Notes under the pieces: generated by a model
Told to the model about the DNA's origin: nothing
Seen by the model: only the letters and a program-made list of their open reading frames with translations
The model's database searches: none
NCBI GenBank assembly: GCA_019279435.1
Contig: JAAALK010000284.1
Coordinates: 23,304,390 to 23,368,389, forward strand
Reading direction: 5' to 3'
Source of the DNA: Zizania palustris
Taxonomy: Eukaryota; Streptophyta; Magnoliopsida; Poales; Poaceae
Length of the DNA: 64,000 nt
Shown: in pieces, positions 20,215 through 30,871 of the stretch
Layout of the letters: each line of letters opens with the position of its first letter
Position numbering within the stretch: position 1 is the first letter of the stretch
Translations under genes and position numbers: made by a program

Positions 20215-22329
20215 TAGTCAAGTCTAGTAAAAGTAATCTTGATTGGATAAAGTCTTGCGTAGAGCAATATCGATCTTCTAAAGACGGTATTGTCGAAGCC
20301 ATTGAAAATTTTAAGGAGGTAGAAAAGTTAGGTCAAGGTTTTGCGTTGGCCGACCCTCTAGAAGCGGTTGATAAAGGCGATGGTAGTATTCCAAGGCTAA
20401 CTTTTGTAAATCAAAATTTGTAGGCTGATGAAAAGGCCGATGTAATAAAGTTGTTTTGGTCATATGTCAATTGTTTCACATGGGAGTACAGTGAGATGCC
20501 AGACTAAGCCACAAGCTCGTGGAGCATCGGATACCTATCAAACTCGGGTTTAGGCCTTATAAATAGCCCTCTCACTGCTTTAATTCGGTCGTATATGATC
20601 GAGTTAAAGAGGGGATAGAACGATTACTCAAGGATGAGTTTATTAGGCCATTAGGTATGTTGAGTGGGTTGTTAACATTGTGCCTGTAGAGAAGAAAGGT
20701 AGTGTCAAGATTTGTGTGTGCATTGATTTCAGGGACTTGAACAAGGCCACTACGAAGGACGAGTACCTCATGTCGATAGCCCACATGTTGATCAACGATC
20801 CATCAGGACATAATGTACTAAGTTTTCTTGATGGCAACACTGGTTATAATCAAATCTTTATGGATGAAGAGGATGTTTATAAGATATCCTTTCGATGCCC
20901 TGGTTTTGTCGGCTTGTTTGGTTGGGTTATTATGACTTTTGGTTTAAAGAATGTTGGTGCTACGTATCAACTTGCTATGAACTTGATCTTTCATGACTTG
21001 CTAGGAGTTATGCTAGAAGTCTACATAGATGATGTTGTAGTTAAATCGGATGCTATGGGAAACCATTTAGCCGATTTGAGAGTTGCTTTTGATAGAATGT
21101 ATCAGTATGGCTTAAAGATGAACCCACTCAAGTGTGCTTTTAGCGTGTCGGTGGGCATGTTCTTAGGATTCATGATTCATGAAAGAGGTATTGAGATCGA
21201 TCCAAAGAGGCTTGAGAAGATTAAGAACATTGAAGCGCCGACATGCAAGAGAGATGTGCAAACGTTGCTAGGCAAGGTAAATTATTTACGTCGCTTTATA
21301 TCTAACTTGTATGGCAATATTTACGTGTTTGTCCTGATACTTCGGCTAAAGAATGAAGTCGAATTCACTTGGGGGGCAAGTCAGCGACGTGCCTTTGAGA
21401 AAATCAAATAATGCTTATAATCACCGCCTATGGTAAGAGCACCTAAAGTCAGGATTCCGTTTCGGCTATAAGTTGCTGCAGAAGATAGTGTGATAGGAGT
21501 TTTGTTAACTCAGGAAGTGGAGGGAAAGGAGTACATCATCACATTCTTGAGTCGCCACCTATTAGATGCCGAAACGAGGTACGTGTTTTTAGAGTGCTTA
21601 TGTTTATCACTTTATTATGCATGTACCAAACTTCGCCACTATCTACTATCTAGCACATGTATTGTTACTTGTCAGACTGATGTTATAAAATACATGTTGC
21701 AAAAGCCGATTCTAAGTAGGAGAATTGGAAAGTGGGCTTATGCTTTGATTGAGTATGATTTGTCTTATGAACCTCTAAAAGCTATAAAAGGCCAAGTCGT
21801 CACAAATTTTATAGTTATTCACCATGTAGATGTCAATTGGAGTAGTGATACTGTTGTGATTGAGGTAGTACCATGGAACCTTTACTTTGATGGTTCGGCT
21901 TGCAAGAATGACCAAGGTATTAGAGTTGTGCTCATATCGCCTAGTGGTATGAGTTTTGAGACCTCGGCCTGGTTAGAATTTCTTTGTATTAATAATCAAA
22001 TCGAATATGAAGCTTTGATGCTAGGACTTGAATTATTAAGCTCCATGGGTGTTAAATATGTTCATGCATATGGTGATTCAATATTAGTTGTTCAACAAGT
22101 AGCTAAGGATGCTAAATGTTTTAATGGTTTGCTAAATAGTTACATGGATAAATGTTTAGACATAATTGCTAACCTTGATGATTTTGAGATTTCACATGTG
22201 TCTAGAGAAGCCAATTTAGTAGCAAATGACTTGGCTCAGCAAGCATCTGACTATCAAGTTAGTTTTTTTATACAAAGGGAGCCAGTGCTTGAAGTTTATG
22301 TGTCACCCGAACCGAAGGCTCCGAACTGA
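20215..22329 (+). pseudogene. Retand-like reverse transcriptase and two RNase H domains
   Basis: RT begins with stop-riddled sequence at about 20420 (DVIKLFWSYV, YSEMPD), then is open at 20680-21411 with CIDFRDLNKAT, FLDGNTGYNQI, FGLKNVGATYQ and the catalytic VYIDDVVVK. RNase H 1 (21412-21840) has GVLLTQE, YIITFLSRHL, LRHYLLSST. The second, archaeal-type RNase H-like domain (21860-22260) has LYFDGSACKNDQG, NNQIEYEALMLGL, VYGDS-like AYGDSILVVQQV and SREANLVANDLA. An in-frame stop at 21409-21411 separates RT from RNase H. The 400 bases after it (22330-22740) are a variable Arg/Leu-rich spacer. Confidence 0.87.
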
Positions 22330-22740
22330 CATGCTGCGCGCCGGAGTCCTCGTGCTGGAGCTCTTCGCCCGCTGGAGGCTGCTGCAAGCCAGAACCCCCG
22401 TGCTAGAGTCCATCATCCACCGGAGGGCCCTATGCACTGGATCCCTTGCACCAAAGCCTTCCGTGCACCGGAGGTCTTTGCGTATCGGACCCCTCCGTGG
22501 GAGGACTTCGGTTTGACCGGCTCCGCACGGCCGGTCTGACAGCCTTCTTCAGGAATAGGTAAGGCTCGGGGGTGGGAGGGCAGATTGAAATTTGTAAATT
22601 GAACGCCACTTCATGTAAGGATTTGGTGAACCCTTCGGAGAACCAAATGGATGATTGGACGACCTCAATCATCCAATATTTAAGAGACCCTAGTACAAGG
22701 ATTGATCGGAATGTTCGACGTCAAGCGTTTAAATTTGTAT

Positions 22741-23800
22741 AGTTTGATGGAATATTGTATCGTCGAACTATTGATGGAGTGCTTTTAAAGTGTTTAGATG
22801 CCGATCAATCTAAATTTGTTGTAGGAGAAGTACATAAAGGTCTTTGTGGTACTCATCAGTCGGCCCATAAGATGAGTTGGATGCTCAAAAGAGCAGGTTT
22901 TTATTGGCCGACTATGACTGAGGACTGTTTTAAGTACCATAGAGGATGTGAAGCTTGTCAAAGGTTTGGTAATATTCAGCTTGCTCCTGCATCTTTACTT
23001 AACCCTATTATCAAACCATGGTCGTTCCGAGGTTGGACCTTGGACTACATCGGCCAAATTTATCCATCCTCTTCAAAAGGGCATCACTACGTGTTGATGG
23101 CTAAAGATTACTTCACCAAGTGGACCGAGGCCGTGCCTGTCAAGAACATGACACATAATGAGGTAATCGATTTTATCTTGAAGCACATTATACATAGGTT
23201 CGGTATTCCCCAAACTCTTACTACAGATCAGGGTGCTTCATTTGTTTCTAAACAAGTATGTGATTTTGCCGAATCTTATGGTATAAAGTTGATAAACTCT
23301 TCACCATACTATGCTCAGGCCAATGGTCAGGCCAAGTCTAGTAATAAAACTGTGATTAAGCTAATTAAGAAAAAGATTGAAGAGTTTTCTAGAATGTGGC
23401 ATGAAGTAATTTCTAAAGCATTATGGGCATGTAGAGTTGCAAAGCATGGTGCCACCAAGGTAAGTCCATATGAATTGGTATATGGACAAGAAGTCATTTT
23501 ACCCGTAGAGGTGAATCTTGGCTCGTTGAGGTTGCTTAAGCAAGATGGCTTACGGTTGATGAGTATGAGACTCTGTTGAAGGATAATTTGGAAGAGGTGA
23601 CCGATAAGAGATTAAGAGCTCTAGAAGCAATAGAAAGAGACAAAAGAAGAGTGGCTAGAGCTTATAACAAGAAAGTGAGAGCAAAATCGTTTCAAGTTGG
23701 TGACTTGGTTTGGAAGATGATTTTGCCTTTAGGAACTAAGAGAAAAAAGTATGGTAAATGGTCGCCTAGTTGGGAAGGTCCAAGGAGAGTGATTTCGTAG
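22741..23800 (+). pseudogene. Retand-like integrase with catalytic Glu replaced
   Basis: The zinc-binding H..H..C..C segment (VHKGLCGTHQSAHK...CEACQRFG) is followed by a core with D (WTLDYIG), D (LTTDQGASFVS) and the position of the catalytic Glu in ANGQAKSSNK, where the family has NGQAE; here it is Lys, so strand transfer should be abolished. A one-base frameshift near 23575 shifts the C-terminal part (RDKRRVARAYNKKVR, FQVGDLVWK). Integrase inserts cDNA in the nucleus; this copy is inactive. Confidence 0.87.
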
Positions 23801-23944
23801 AGCTTTGAATGGTAGGTATTTGAAAAAATATTTTCCAAGTGTGTGGCAAAACGCTTAAGTGTTGGAAGGCCGATATGGAGCATATCATCCTTAGCTCGTT
23901 GTGCTTTTGGCTCACTAAAGTTTGCCAAAACGCAGGATGGCATG

Positions 23945-25392
23945 TGCTGATAGCAAAAAATGGCATTAATGGTCAAGATTGTTTAAAAGTCAAAATTGGT
24001 AATTTGGACCGGAAATAGGCGATTCCTGGCACATGCCGAAGTCCCGAAGTACCGAAGGCCCATCTGAATTAGGCTTCGGTTGCCCCTTCGGTGGCCTGTT
24101 CTGCAGGTCGGCTTCGACTCGAAGGGCCCCTTCGATGGTCTGTTTCGTAGGCAGGCTTCGGCCCAACGGGCTTGCTTCAGCAGGCCTACCGAAGGCCCAC
24201 TTCGGGTAGGCTTGGGATTAAGTCTGTTGAAAGGATTTCAGGTTGTTTTGATCCTTAATAACATCTTATCTGTTTTTAGCCGAATCCAAATCAGGTAAGA
24301 GTTAGAGATATAACCAGGACGTCAAGACTAGCCCCTATAAATATAGGGGTGAGGCCGATTCAAATCATCTACACAGATCAACTCAAAACCCTAGTTTTGA
24401 ATCGCATTACTTTCAATCTACTTTTCATGTCCTAGGAGTAGTTCTACACTACATCTTTGTGAGTTTGCGCCGTAAACTCTCCGTGCATCACATTGAAACT
24501 GTGGTAAGCCCTGTTGATTCACTTGTGAATCATTCGTTAATCTACGTAACAGATTACTACCCTTCATTTTTATCGGTTTCCTTTATCTACACTTGGTAAT
24601 TCGGTCTTCAGGTCGAATTTGCATTTGATTTTAGTGTTTTTGCAGAGTTTACACTTAGATCTTTTCCACTGAGAGTTTTTACTTCAATTAAACGCCTGAA
24701 AAGCGATCTTCAGAGCACGGAGGTTCATTTTGGAGGTTGTCGGACTAATCTCCGGTAGGGCTTTGGCTCGGTGATATTGTGCCAGATTCGTCACGCCGTT
24801 GTCAGTCCGAATATTCTTGCGTGCTGGAGCATCTTCGCACGGGATTTGCTTCACATCTGGACTGCTTCGCGGTGGGGTTACGATGAGTCAGGCTCTTCGC
24901 ATCGGGTCTCATCGCACCGAAGTCCCCGCACTGGACTTCATCACGCTGAAGTCTCCGCCGCGCTGTAGCTCGTCTTAGCATCAACTCCAAGAGCCCCGAG
25001 GACTTCTCAGTTCGACCGGGGTTATACCTTCGGTATGATCGGTTAAGAGGCCGAAGGCCCCTTCGGGACCCTTCGGTGCATCCTTTGCACCAGACGCCAC
25101 AGGCCCCTTCAGTGACCCCCTTGCATAGTACACATCGATCCAATCGGCTTCGTCTGGCCAGTTAGGTTTAATTACTTTTTTCTCACATATCGGTTAATTG
25201 AATAATTTTAATTGATATTATTTGATTGTCTGGCGACTCCGTTATTCCCTTACCACTGTTTAAGAGTCGTCAGAACGCGACGTCGGTGTTGTGTTATGCT
25301 TAGGGGTTTACTCCTAAGTATCCGTACGCTTTTGGATCGTCAGATTGGTGTCCGTGTGTTTGGTGTTTTTTCATTAGATTTTAGCGTCAACA
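23945..25392 (+). repeat. 3' LTR of the Retand-like element (1448 bp)
   Basis: Begins TGCTGATAGCAAAAAATGG and ends TTTTAGCGTCAACA, the reverse complement of the edges of the LTR at 41793-43173. A TATA box sits at 24334-24342 in the palindromic CCCTATAAATATAGGGG. Repeats of (C)CTTCGG(T/C) fill 24050-24220. CTCTC (25393-25397) would be the target duplication; its partner is outside the window. Confidence 0.85.
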
Positions 25393-25445
25393 CTCTCCCC
25401 AGGACAAATTTTATGGCCAAATAAAGAGGATCTCGAGCAAACAAA

Positions 25446-25457
25446 GCTTTGATACCA
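25446..25457 (-). promoter_or_regulatory. Primer-binding site of a short-LTR copia element
   Basis: Minus strand TGGTATCAAAGC, close to the initiator tRNA-Met complement used by copia elements, three bases inside the LTR edge. Only about 68 bases of this element's interior remain before the Retand-like insertion. Confidence 0.8.
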
Positions 25458-25460
25458 GAT

Positions 25461-25752
25461 TGTGAACACACACACAATTTGGAAGAACACAGAAGAAACG
25501 ATAGAATTCTCACATTGAATTCGCTTCAGTAGAGCCGCCGCCAACCTTTCTTCATTCATACCATAGCCCTCCAGGGTTCTGTTACGGGTTCCTTTTATCC
25601 CCCTTATAAACACACACGCCAATCCAAGTCTAATTACATTCAATGGGTCCATTCCAGTCTAGATTAGCGGACATTTTCGTTTCTCTCCCTTTTCCCGTGC
25701 TCACCACCCACATTGCTCATTTGTTGATCATGTAGCTCTGACATCTTCAACA
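25461..25752 (-). repeat. 5' LTR (292 bp) of the outermost copia element
   Basis: Plus-strand edges TGTGAACAC and CTTCAACA give TGTTGAAG...GTTCACA on the element strand, next to the primer-binding site. A TATA-like TTATAAGG lies near 25600. AGGTA (25753-25757) is the predicted duplication. The rest of the element should lie left of the window, beyond the nested insertions. Confidence 0.78.
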
Positions 25753-26880
25753 AGGTACCATACTACCATATCCTCTGTATCCAAGTCACTGATCCTGGCC
25801 TCTCACCTCTCTGACCGATCGAACTCGTCCTCCCTCATCGTGGCGACGACCGGCGTGGCTCATGTGTTCGCTAGGCACTCTGGAAGACGAGGAGGAGATA
25901 TCACGAGACCACAGCGTCTACGACCTCGACGTTGACTCATGCCTGTGCTCGACCGCCATCGTCATCTACTCATCTGCTTTGCCGGTCTTCCTCTAGGCCC
26001 TATCTGTGTGCATTGCTCGTATTCGCCCTACTCACCCTGAATCAATGCTTATCTTTTGTTGATTTGGGCAACAACGTAATAATCACGAGTAATCATCTCA
26101 GGACGTGTCCAAATTGAAATTATATATGCTCCTTTAAGGGTAGAGGAGGAGCAACAAATACTTCTTTGCTACTCCTACCTTAGTGCTACATGGGTTTAAT
26201 ATAATCTGACCAAACCTTAACACCTATATTAAGCTTATATAAAATGTGTCAACTGCTCGGTTTAATCATGAAAGCTTAAATTTGATCTTCACCTTTGTTG
26301 TTTGTGAAGGCTATTGTTTGTATTTGTTCATATTTTTGGGTAAAATTACCTAGAGATAGGACTTGCTGGCTAGCCCGACCTAGGTCTTTCGGGCCAAGAC
26401 CTAAAATGGGATGGGTTGTTTCTGTCCGACAAATTTATGGGTTGTGTCGGGATGGCCCGAAGTAGTATTTGCCAAGCCCAGAAACGACCCAAAGCACATC
26501 GGGCCTAGATTGGCCATGCCGACCCAGGAACGACCCTAACTTTGTAACATTGTTAGATTGCCTCTTACTAGGATTATAGAAATATTTATTTAATTTATCT
26601 TTGAATAATGAAAATTCTAGTTCAAATAAAATAATAGAACAACCTTGAAAAATTAGGGAAAAAGGAATTTCATTAATAATTTACACATGATACTAGTTCA
26701 TTAATACTACTTTCTTTACTCTCGAGTATATATATTTACATTTTGATTTGTCCTGTATATGAATGCCTCAAATTTTGGTTTGTCCTACACATGATATAGA
26801 TCAAGGTATATTCAAATAGTAATTTGCATATTGTTTTATTTTTAATAACTAGATGTAATATTCTTCTGTTCCATTATTAG
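25753..26880. other. Gene-poor segment, no recognisable gene
   Basis: 25790-26120 is GC-rich with one frame open for a short stretch but no motif I recognise. 26340-26560 contains GGGCC/GGCCCGA-rich sequence of the kind found in degenerate plant hAT or Mutator-like ends. 26570-26880 is AT-rich. No gene is supported. Confidence 0.4.
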
Positions 26881-26889
26881 ATGTCTCCT

Positions 26890-27060
26890 CCCTAGGGGTG
26901 GCAATATACCTGGTGTGGCTAGGGTCAGGTTCATTTTTTCACCTGTGGGTTGATCGGGTAGGCCCCGCATAAGGTCGGGTTCGGGTTCGAGTTCAGGTTC
27001 AGATTGATTATTTGACCCGCGGGTCTCCACGGGTCTCGGGCCCAATAAGTAAAAAGCCCA
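26890..27060. other. Possible degenerate plant hAT/MITE end
   Basis: TAGGGGTGGCAA followed by GGGTTCGGGTTCGAGTTC and GACCCGCGGGTCTCCACGGG is the style of plant hAT termini. No matching right end or target duplication is found. Confidence 0.3.
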
Positions 27061-27146
27061 ATATCTATATATATATATATGTATACATATAGGTATATAT
27101 GTATATGCATGTATACATGTGTATGCATATATATATATATATATAT
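27061..27146. repeat. (TA)n-type microsatellite
   Basis: Two TA runs joined by TATG/TACA variants, ending at the CACTA terminus at 27147. Confidence 0.9.
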
Positions 27147-27639
27147 CACTATAACAAATCCTATAGTCCATGATGGATTTGTTGTGACGTTTATTGAAAT
27201 TGTCATGTAAAGGGCAATGTCTATGACAGTATATGAATTTTCATCACAGATCAATAAATGGACCATTTGGACTTCAAATTGGGCCTAGGTTTTATGACGA
27301 TCCTTTGTTAACCATCATGGATAGGGCAATGTCTGTGACAATATATGACTTTTCATCACAGATCGATAAATGGACAATATGGACTTTATGACGATCCTTT
27401 GCTAACCATCATAGATAGCACAATGTTTGTGATAGTTTTTTAATTTTCATCATAGATCGATAGTATATGAGTTTTATAAAAGAAAATTGAAATTCCTCTC
27501 GGTTTGGCCATTTTTTGTCCACTCTCATATTTTTCTTCTTTTGGGCCGCTCTCGACTCGCCCATGCCCCGTTGTTGGCCCATCCCCGCACCGCACCGCTG
27601 TTGGCTTGCCTTAAAAAAATGAATCCCGTACCGCTTCCG

Positions 27640-27700
27640 GAGGGATTCGAATCCCATACTTCAAGGGACTTATGCACTCTCCTTACCGCTAAGCTAGTCA
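27640..27700 (-). other. tRNA-like pol III box pair inside the second CACTA
   Basis: On the minus strand an A-box-like TAGCTTAGCGGT and a B-box-like GATTCGAATCC are 43 bases apart, the spacing of a real tRNA. The flanking acceptor halves do not pair, so it is not a functional tRNA; it may be a tRNA relic or SINE head. Confidence 0.4.
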
Positions 27701-28038
27701 ATCGGTAGTGCTGGATAAAAATTGTCGTACCTTTTATATAATTAATGGCACACTTTTATTTCCAAACCCTTATTTCGGATGCTAGAGTCTTCCACTCTAG
27801 CCACCAATAGCCACCACCAGCTGTACTGGCATTGGTGAATCCACACCGGCCACACCGCATCCTACTTCACACTAGCCGCACCGCATCCCACCATTGTTGT
27901 TGAAGCTCCACACCATCCGCTTGTCCGTTGAAGTAGCAACTCAGGTTTGTCAGGCTGCCAGCAACATTTTTGTTCAATATAGGTTTGTTATTTGTTCAGC
28001 CTTGTTCATTTTCAATTTTCTTCAATTCTTGATAACAG

Positions 28039-28176
28039 ATGGATAGAAGTTGGGTGTATAGCAAACTTTTTTCCTGTGAACACATGGTTGGTGTTGAAGA
28101 ATTTATGAGATTAATTCAAGGAAAGTTTAGTGAGAATGATGACATTTTGTGTTCATGTAGTAGATGCCTTAATTAG
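28039..28176 (+). pseudogene. TNP2 transposase-associated domain fragment
   Basis: MDRSWVYSKLF...GVEEFMRLI...CSCSRCLN is open for 45 residues and ends at TAG. It matches the N-terminal domain of CACTA TNP2 proteins, including the C-x-C-x2-C motif also seen at residues about 45-52 of the intact TNP2. The ATG follows an AACAG acceptor-like site. The rest of the transposase is missing; tandem repeats follow instead. Confidence 0.75.
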
Positions 28177-28321
28177 AAGTACCAACATCAATATCTGGGT
28201 CTAGCTGGTCAGCCAAAGAGATCCTCCTTCGTAACGAGTGCATTCAACTTCTCATCTAGATTGTCCTAGATGAAGAGAGAAACAATGATTCAAAACCTTC
28301 TAATACAATCTAGATGAATAG

Positions 28322-28975
28322 GTCATATGTAGATGACAGAACAAGAAGTACTTGCACTAAGTTCTAAAGCCAGAGATGAATAGTAAAATAAATTGTTCAA
28401 AGAGCTAGCAATTTAAATTGAATTCATATAAATTCATCAATGATTGAATTGAATGATAAAGAGAGAAATAATGATTCAAAACCTTCTAATACAATCTAAT
28501 ACATCTCTTTAGTTGCATAATGGTACAATGAAAAAGAAATAACTAAGGACTTTATAGGGCAAGATGACTAATTTAATTCAAACTACAACAATGTACAAAA
28601 CTAATTAAGGAACTTGATAGGGCATACATATGTAGATGGAAGAACAAGAAATAGTTGCACTAAGTTGTAAAGCCATAAATGAATAGTAAAATAAATTGTT
28701 CAAAGAGCTAGCAATTTAAATTGAATTTAGATAAATTATTCAATGATTGAATTGAGTGATAAAAAGAGAAACAGTGATTCAAAACCTTCTAATACAATCT
28801 AATACATCTCTTTAGTTCCATAATGGTACAATGAAAAAGAAATAACTAAGGAACTTTATAGGGCAAGATGACTGAATTATTAATTCAAATTACAACAATG
28901 TACAAAACTAATTAAGGAACTTCATAGGGCATACAAAACTAATTAAGCAATGTTCAGAGAGCTAGCAATTTAAAT
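28322..28975. repeat. Direct tandem repeat, period about 303 bp, two full and one partial copy
   Basis: CATATGTAGATG recurs at 28324 and 28627, and GAGCTAGCAATTTAAATTG recurs three times (about 28402, 28706 and 28959). The copies differ at a few percent of positions and a few indels. Shorter matches (AATGATTCAAAACCTTCTAATAC) also occur at 28280. Confidence 0.85.
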
Positions 28976-29197
28976 TGTAAAATATGCAAAAAGAGGTTCT
29001 TGCCTCATGCCTCCGCTTGTTGCCGCTTGCCTCCACATGATGCCCTTTGTCGCCACTTGTCCTAACTTGATGTGCAAAGTAGTCATCCGAGTCCAAGTCA
29101 ATGAGCACTCGCTTCCTTTTGGCTGAGGACACGCAGCTACAAGGATGACCTTCAACCTTATGCTCACAACACTTGCAAACCCATGCCCACAGAAGAT
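28975..29197 (-). other. Unassigned open frame with paired cysteines
   Basis: On the minus strand one frame reads WVCKCCEHKVEGHPCSC then AKRKRVLIDLDSDDYF and a His/Lys-rich tail, open for about 70 codons without an ATG. The Cys/His spacing and a basic patch suggest a fragment of a DNA- or zinc-binding exon, perhaps captured by the CACTA. I do not recognise it, and chance is possible. Confidence 0.25.
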
Positions 29198-30278
29198 GTC
29201 ACGCGGTCAATAGAAGTCAAGGAGGTCAGGTCAATGATGGTCAAAGAAGCCCGTCCATGCTATTACAACGTGATCGGATGCAAAGGAGCTGATGGAGATA
29301 AAAGCAAGAAGATAAAGGTGATCTAGAATCGGTTAAGATAGATTGCTTGGATGGCAAGTCTTTGGAATATAAATATGTATTCCTTAGATAGATTAAATAC
29401 ACAACTCTATCAAACAACTCTTCGGCACATCACCACCCTTGGCTTCCCAAGGTATTGGCAGTATTCGGCACTCAGAGCTAGGCTGTATCGTTTCGATCTC
29501 CAACAAAGAGGTGAGTCCCACCACCCCCAACAATCGTATCGACTAGGTCAGTGTCATCATATCTGCATCAAGTTGATCTCTTGAGGCATCAGCTGAAATA
29601 GTACGATCGTTGGTTTTTCTCGCTGTACTGGCTAGGTCTAAGGCTGCATCAGTTTGATCTCTTAGATTGATGTGTTTTGGGTGTGATAGTTTGAGGCTTC
29701 ATCGGTTAAGTCTGACATCTCTTTCTATTATATCTTCTTGATGTTGTATACTGTTCATCTAAATAAAGTGTGCCCGATACTTTGAAGTATTGTTAAGTTC
29801 ATCAAGACTAGATAATGTCTTGGTTAAGTCCAATCTTGTTATTGTGATGAGTTTGATGATACCGACATGTTATCTGGCATGTTTTATTTATTTCTATCAG
29901 AGTACAAGCCAATAGGTTATCTTCAATTCAACGCCATATCTTATCCGCTATCGGGGAATGCTCATCAACCCATATGGATGAACTGCCTATCTCATCGGCC
30001 GATGGCACATTCATTCCGATCGCTCTGCCTTGGTCATCGTCTTTGTGGCCAATTGGCATTATCTGCTCATGATTGTTATATCCTCATTGCAGTCATCTGC
30101 TTGGTAGCCGATCGGCTTTGCTACTAATGATATTTTCTCTATTTCCTTATCAGTTGTAGGGTCAAACTGATTGGCACACATTTAACCCTTTTTTATAAGA
30201 TTATAGGACCTGCACTAGAGTTAAGCAGATCTCCTAGGCCACACGTGTGTCAAAGTGTGACCAAAAAAGACACCAACA
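29180..30278 (+). repeat. 5' LTR of a Tat-lineage (Cinful/RIRE2-type) gypsy element
   Basis: The right edge is ACCAACA at 30278, next to the primer-binding site. A TATA box (TATAAATA, 29368-29375) is oriented forward. GATCGGC/CATCGGCC-rich sequence fills the rest. The left edge is uncertain by perhaps 100 bases; TGTCACGCGG at 29196 and TGATGGTCAA at 29233 are candidates. Confidence 0.6.
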
Positions 30279-30285
30279 CGCTTTT

Positions 30286-30303
30286 TGGCACGCCCGGTGG
30301 GAC
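30286..30303 (+). promoter_or_regulatory. Primer-binding site of the Tat-lineage element
   Basis: TGGCACGCCCGGTGGGAC follows the LTR by seven bases and is the form seen in Cinful/Zeon-type grass elements. Confidence 0.75.
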
Positions 30304-30317
30304 AATTTCAGCAACTC

Positions 30318-30866
30318 AGCCATGGCGGACGAGATCAACGATGACATCATCATCCCAATCACTCTGGACACACTAAATGAAGATCAAAGGGCAGAGGTGC
30401 AGAAGCATGTGGATGATTTCCAGAAATTGAGCCTACAAGCTTACAGTATGACTCGGTCGGGTCTTATCTAGAGGGACCCATTGTCAAGATCGGCTCCGGT
30501 CATATGGACTAGTCAGATAGCAAAAAGCCGTCACGTCAGTTTTCAAGAGATCATCGACAACACCCTTCATCAAGCACTCATTAATCAATCTGGAACACTG
30601 GTCAACACCCTCCACGGTTTGATCAAGAAGACTATTGATGGCACTATAGACCACGAGCCACCACAAGGGCCGACGTACCTCCCTAACAACCAGACAAGAT
30701 TACTGTAGAACCCACAACATACTCGCTCGGCACCACAGCCGCAAGGGCCGATGAGGCTAGAGCAGCCGAGCATCTCATTCGGATATGAAGGAAACAAAAT
30801 GACCCAGTTGCTGGTGCCCGCATAGGGTCCACTGAAGGGCACACCGCATGACCTCGAAAGAGGTGC
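30318..30866 (+). pseudogene. Tat-lineage gag, N-terminal part
   Basis: The frame starting near 30321 reads MADEINDDIIIPITLDTLNED and continues with stops through ILHQALINQSGTLVNTLHG-type sequence and a Gln/Pro-rich stretch until the solo LTR at 30872. It resumes at 34218. The N-terminal segment of Tat gag has no assigned catalytic role; this copy has several stops. Confidence 0.65.
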
Positions 30867-30871
30867 ACCGG

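Larger units (their letters stand above)
17216..25392 (+). mobile_element. Tat-lineage (Retand-like) Ty3/gypsy element, decayed
   Basis: Related LTR sequences lie at 17216-18367 (partial) and 23945-25392, with gag remnant, protease, RT, RNase H, a second RNase H-like domain and integrase between them in that order on the plus strand. The second RNase H-like domain between RNase H and integrase is the hallmark of the Tat lineage. The primer-binding site and most of gag are deleted. A closely similar but opposite-strand relative lies at 37321-43173. The element inserted beside the primer-binding site of the short-LTR copia at 25446-25752. Confidence 0.88.
27147..29180 (+). mobile_element. Truncated second CACTA element
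   Basis: It begins CACTATAACAAA at 27147, followed by subterminal-type repeats (CCATCATGGATAG, TTTTCATCACAGATCAATAAATGGA) repeated two to three times up to about 27460. A TNP2 N-terminal fragment lies at 28039. I find no matching TTTGTTATAGTG end, so the right boundary is arbitrary; the element is probably cut by the Tat-type LTR that follows. The 303-bp direct repeats at 28322-28975 lie inside. Confidence 0.6.

Noticed and set aside
27640..27700. Functional tRNA gene
   Set aside because: Acceptor-stem halves do not pair and the T-stem closing pair is wrong; only the box spacing is tRNA-like.
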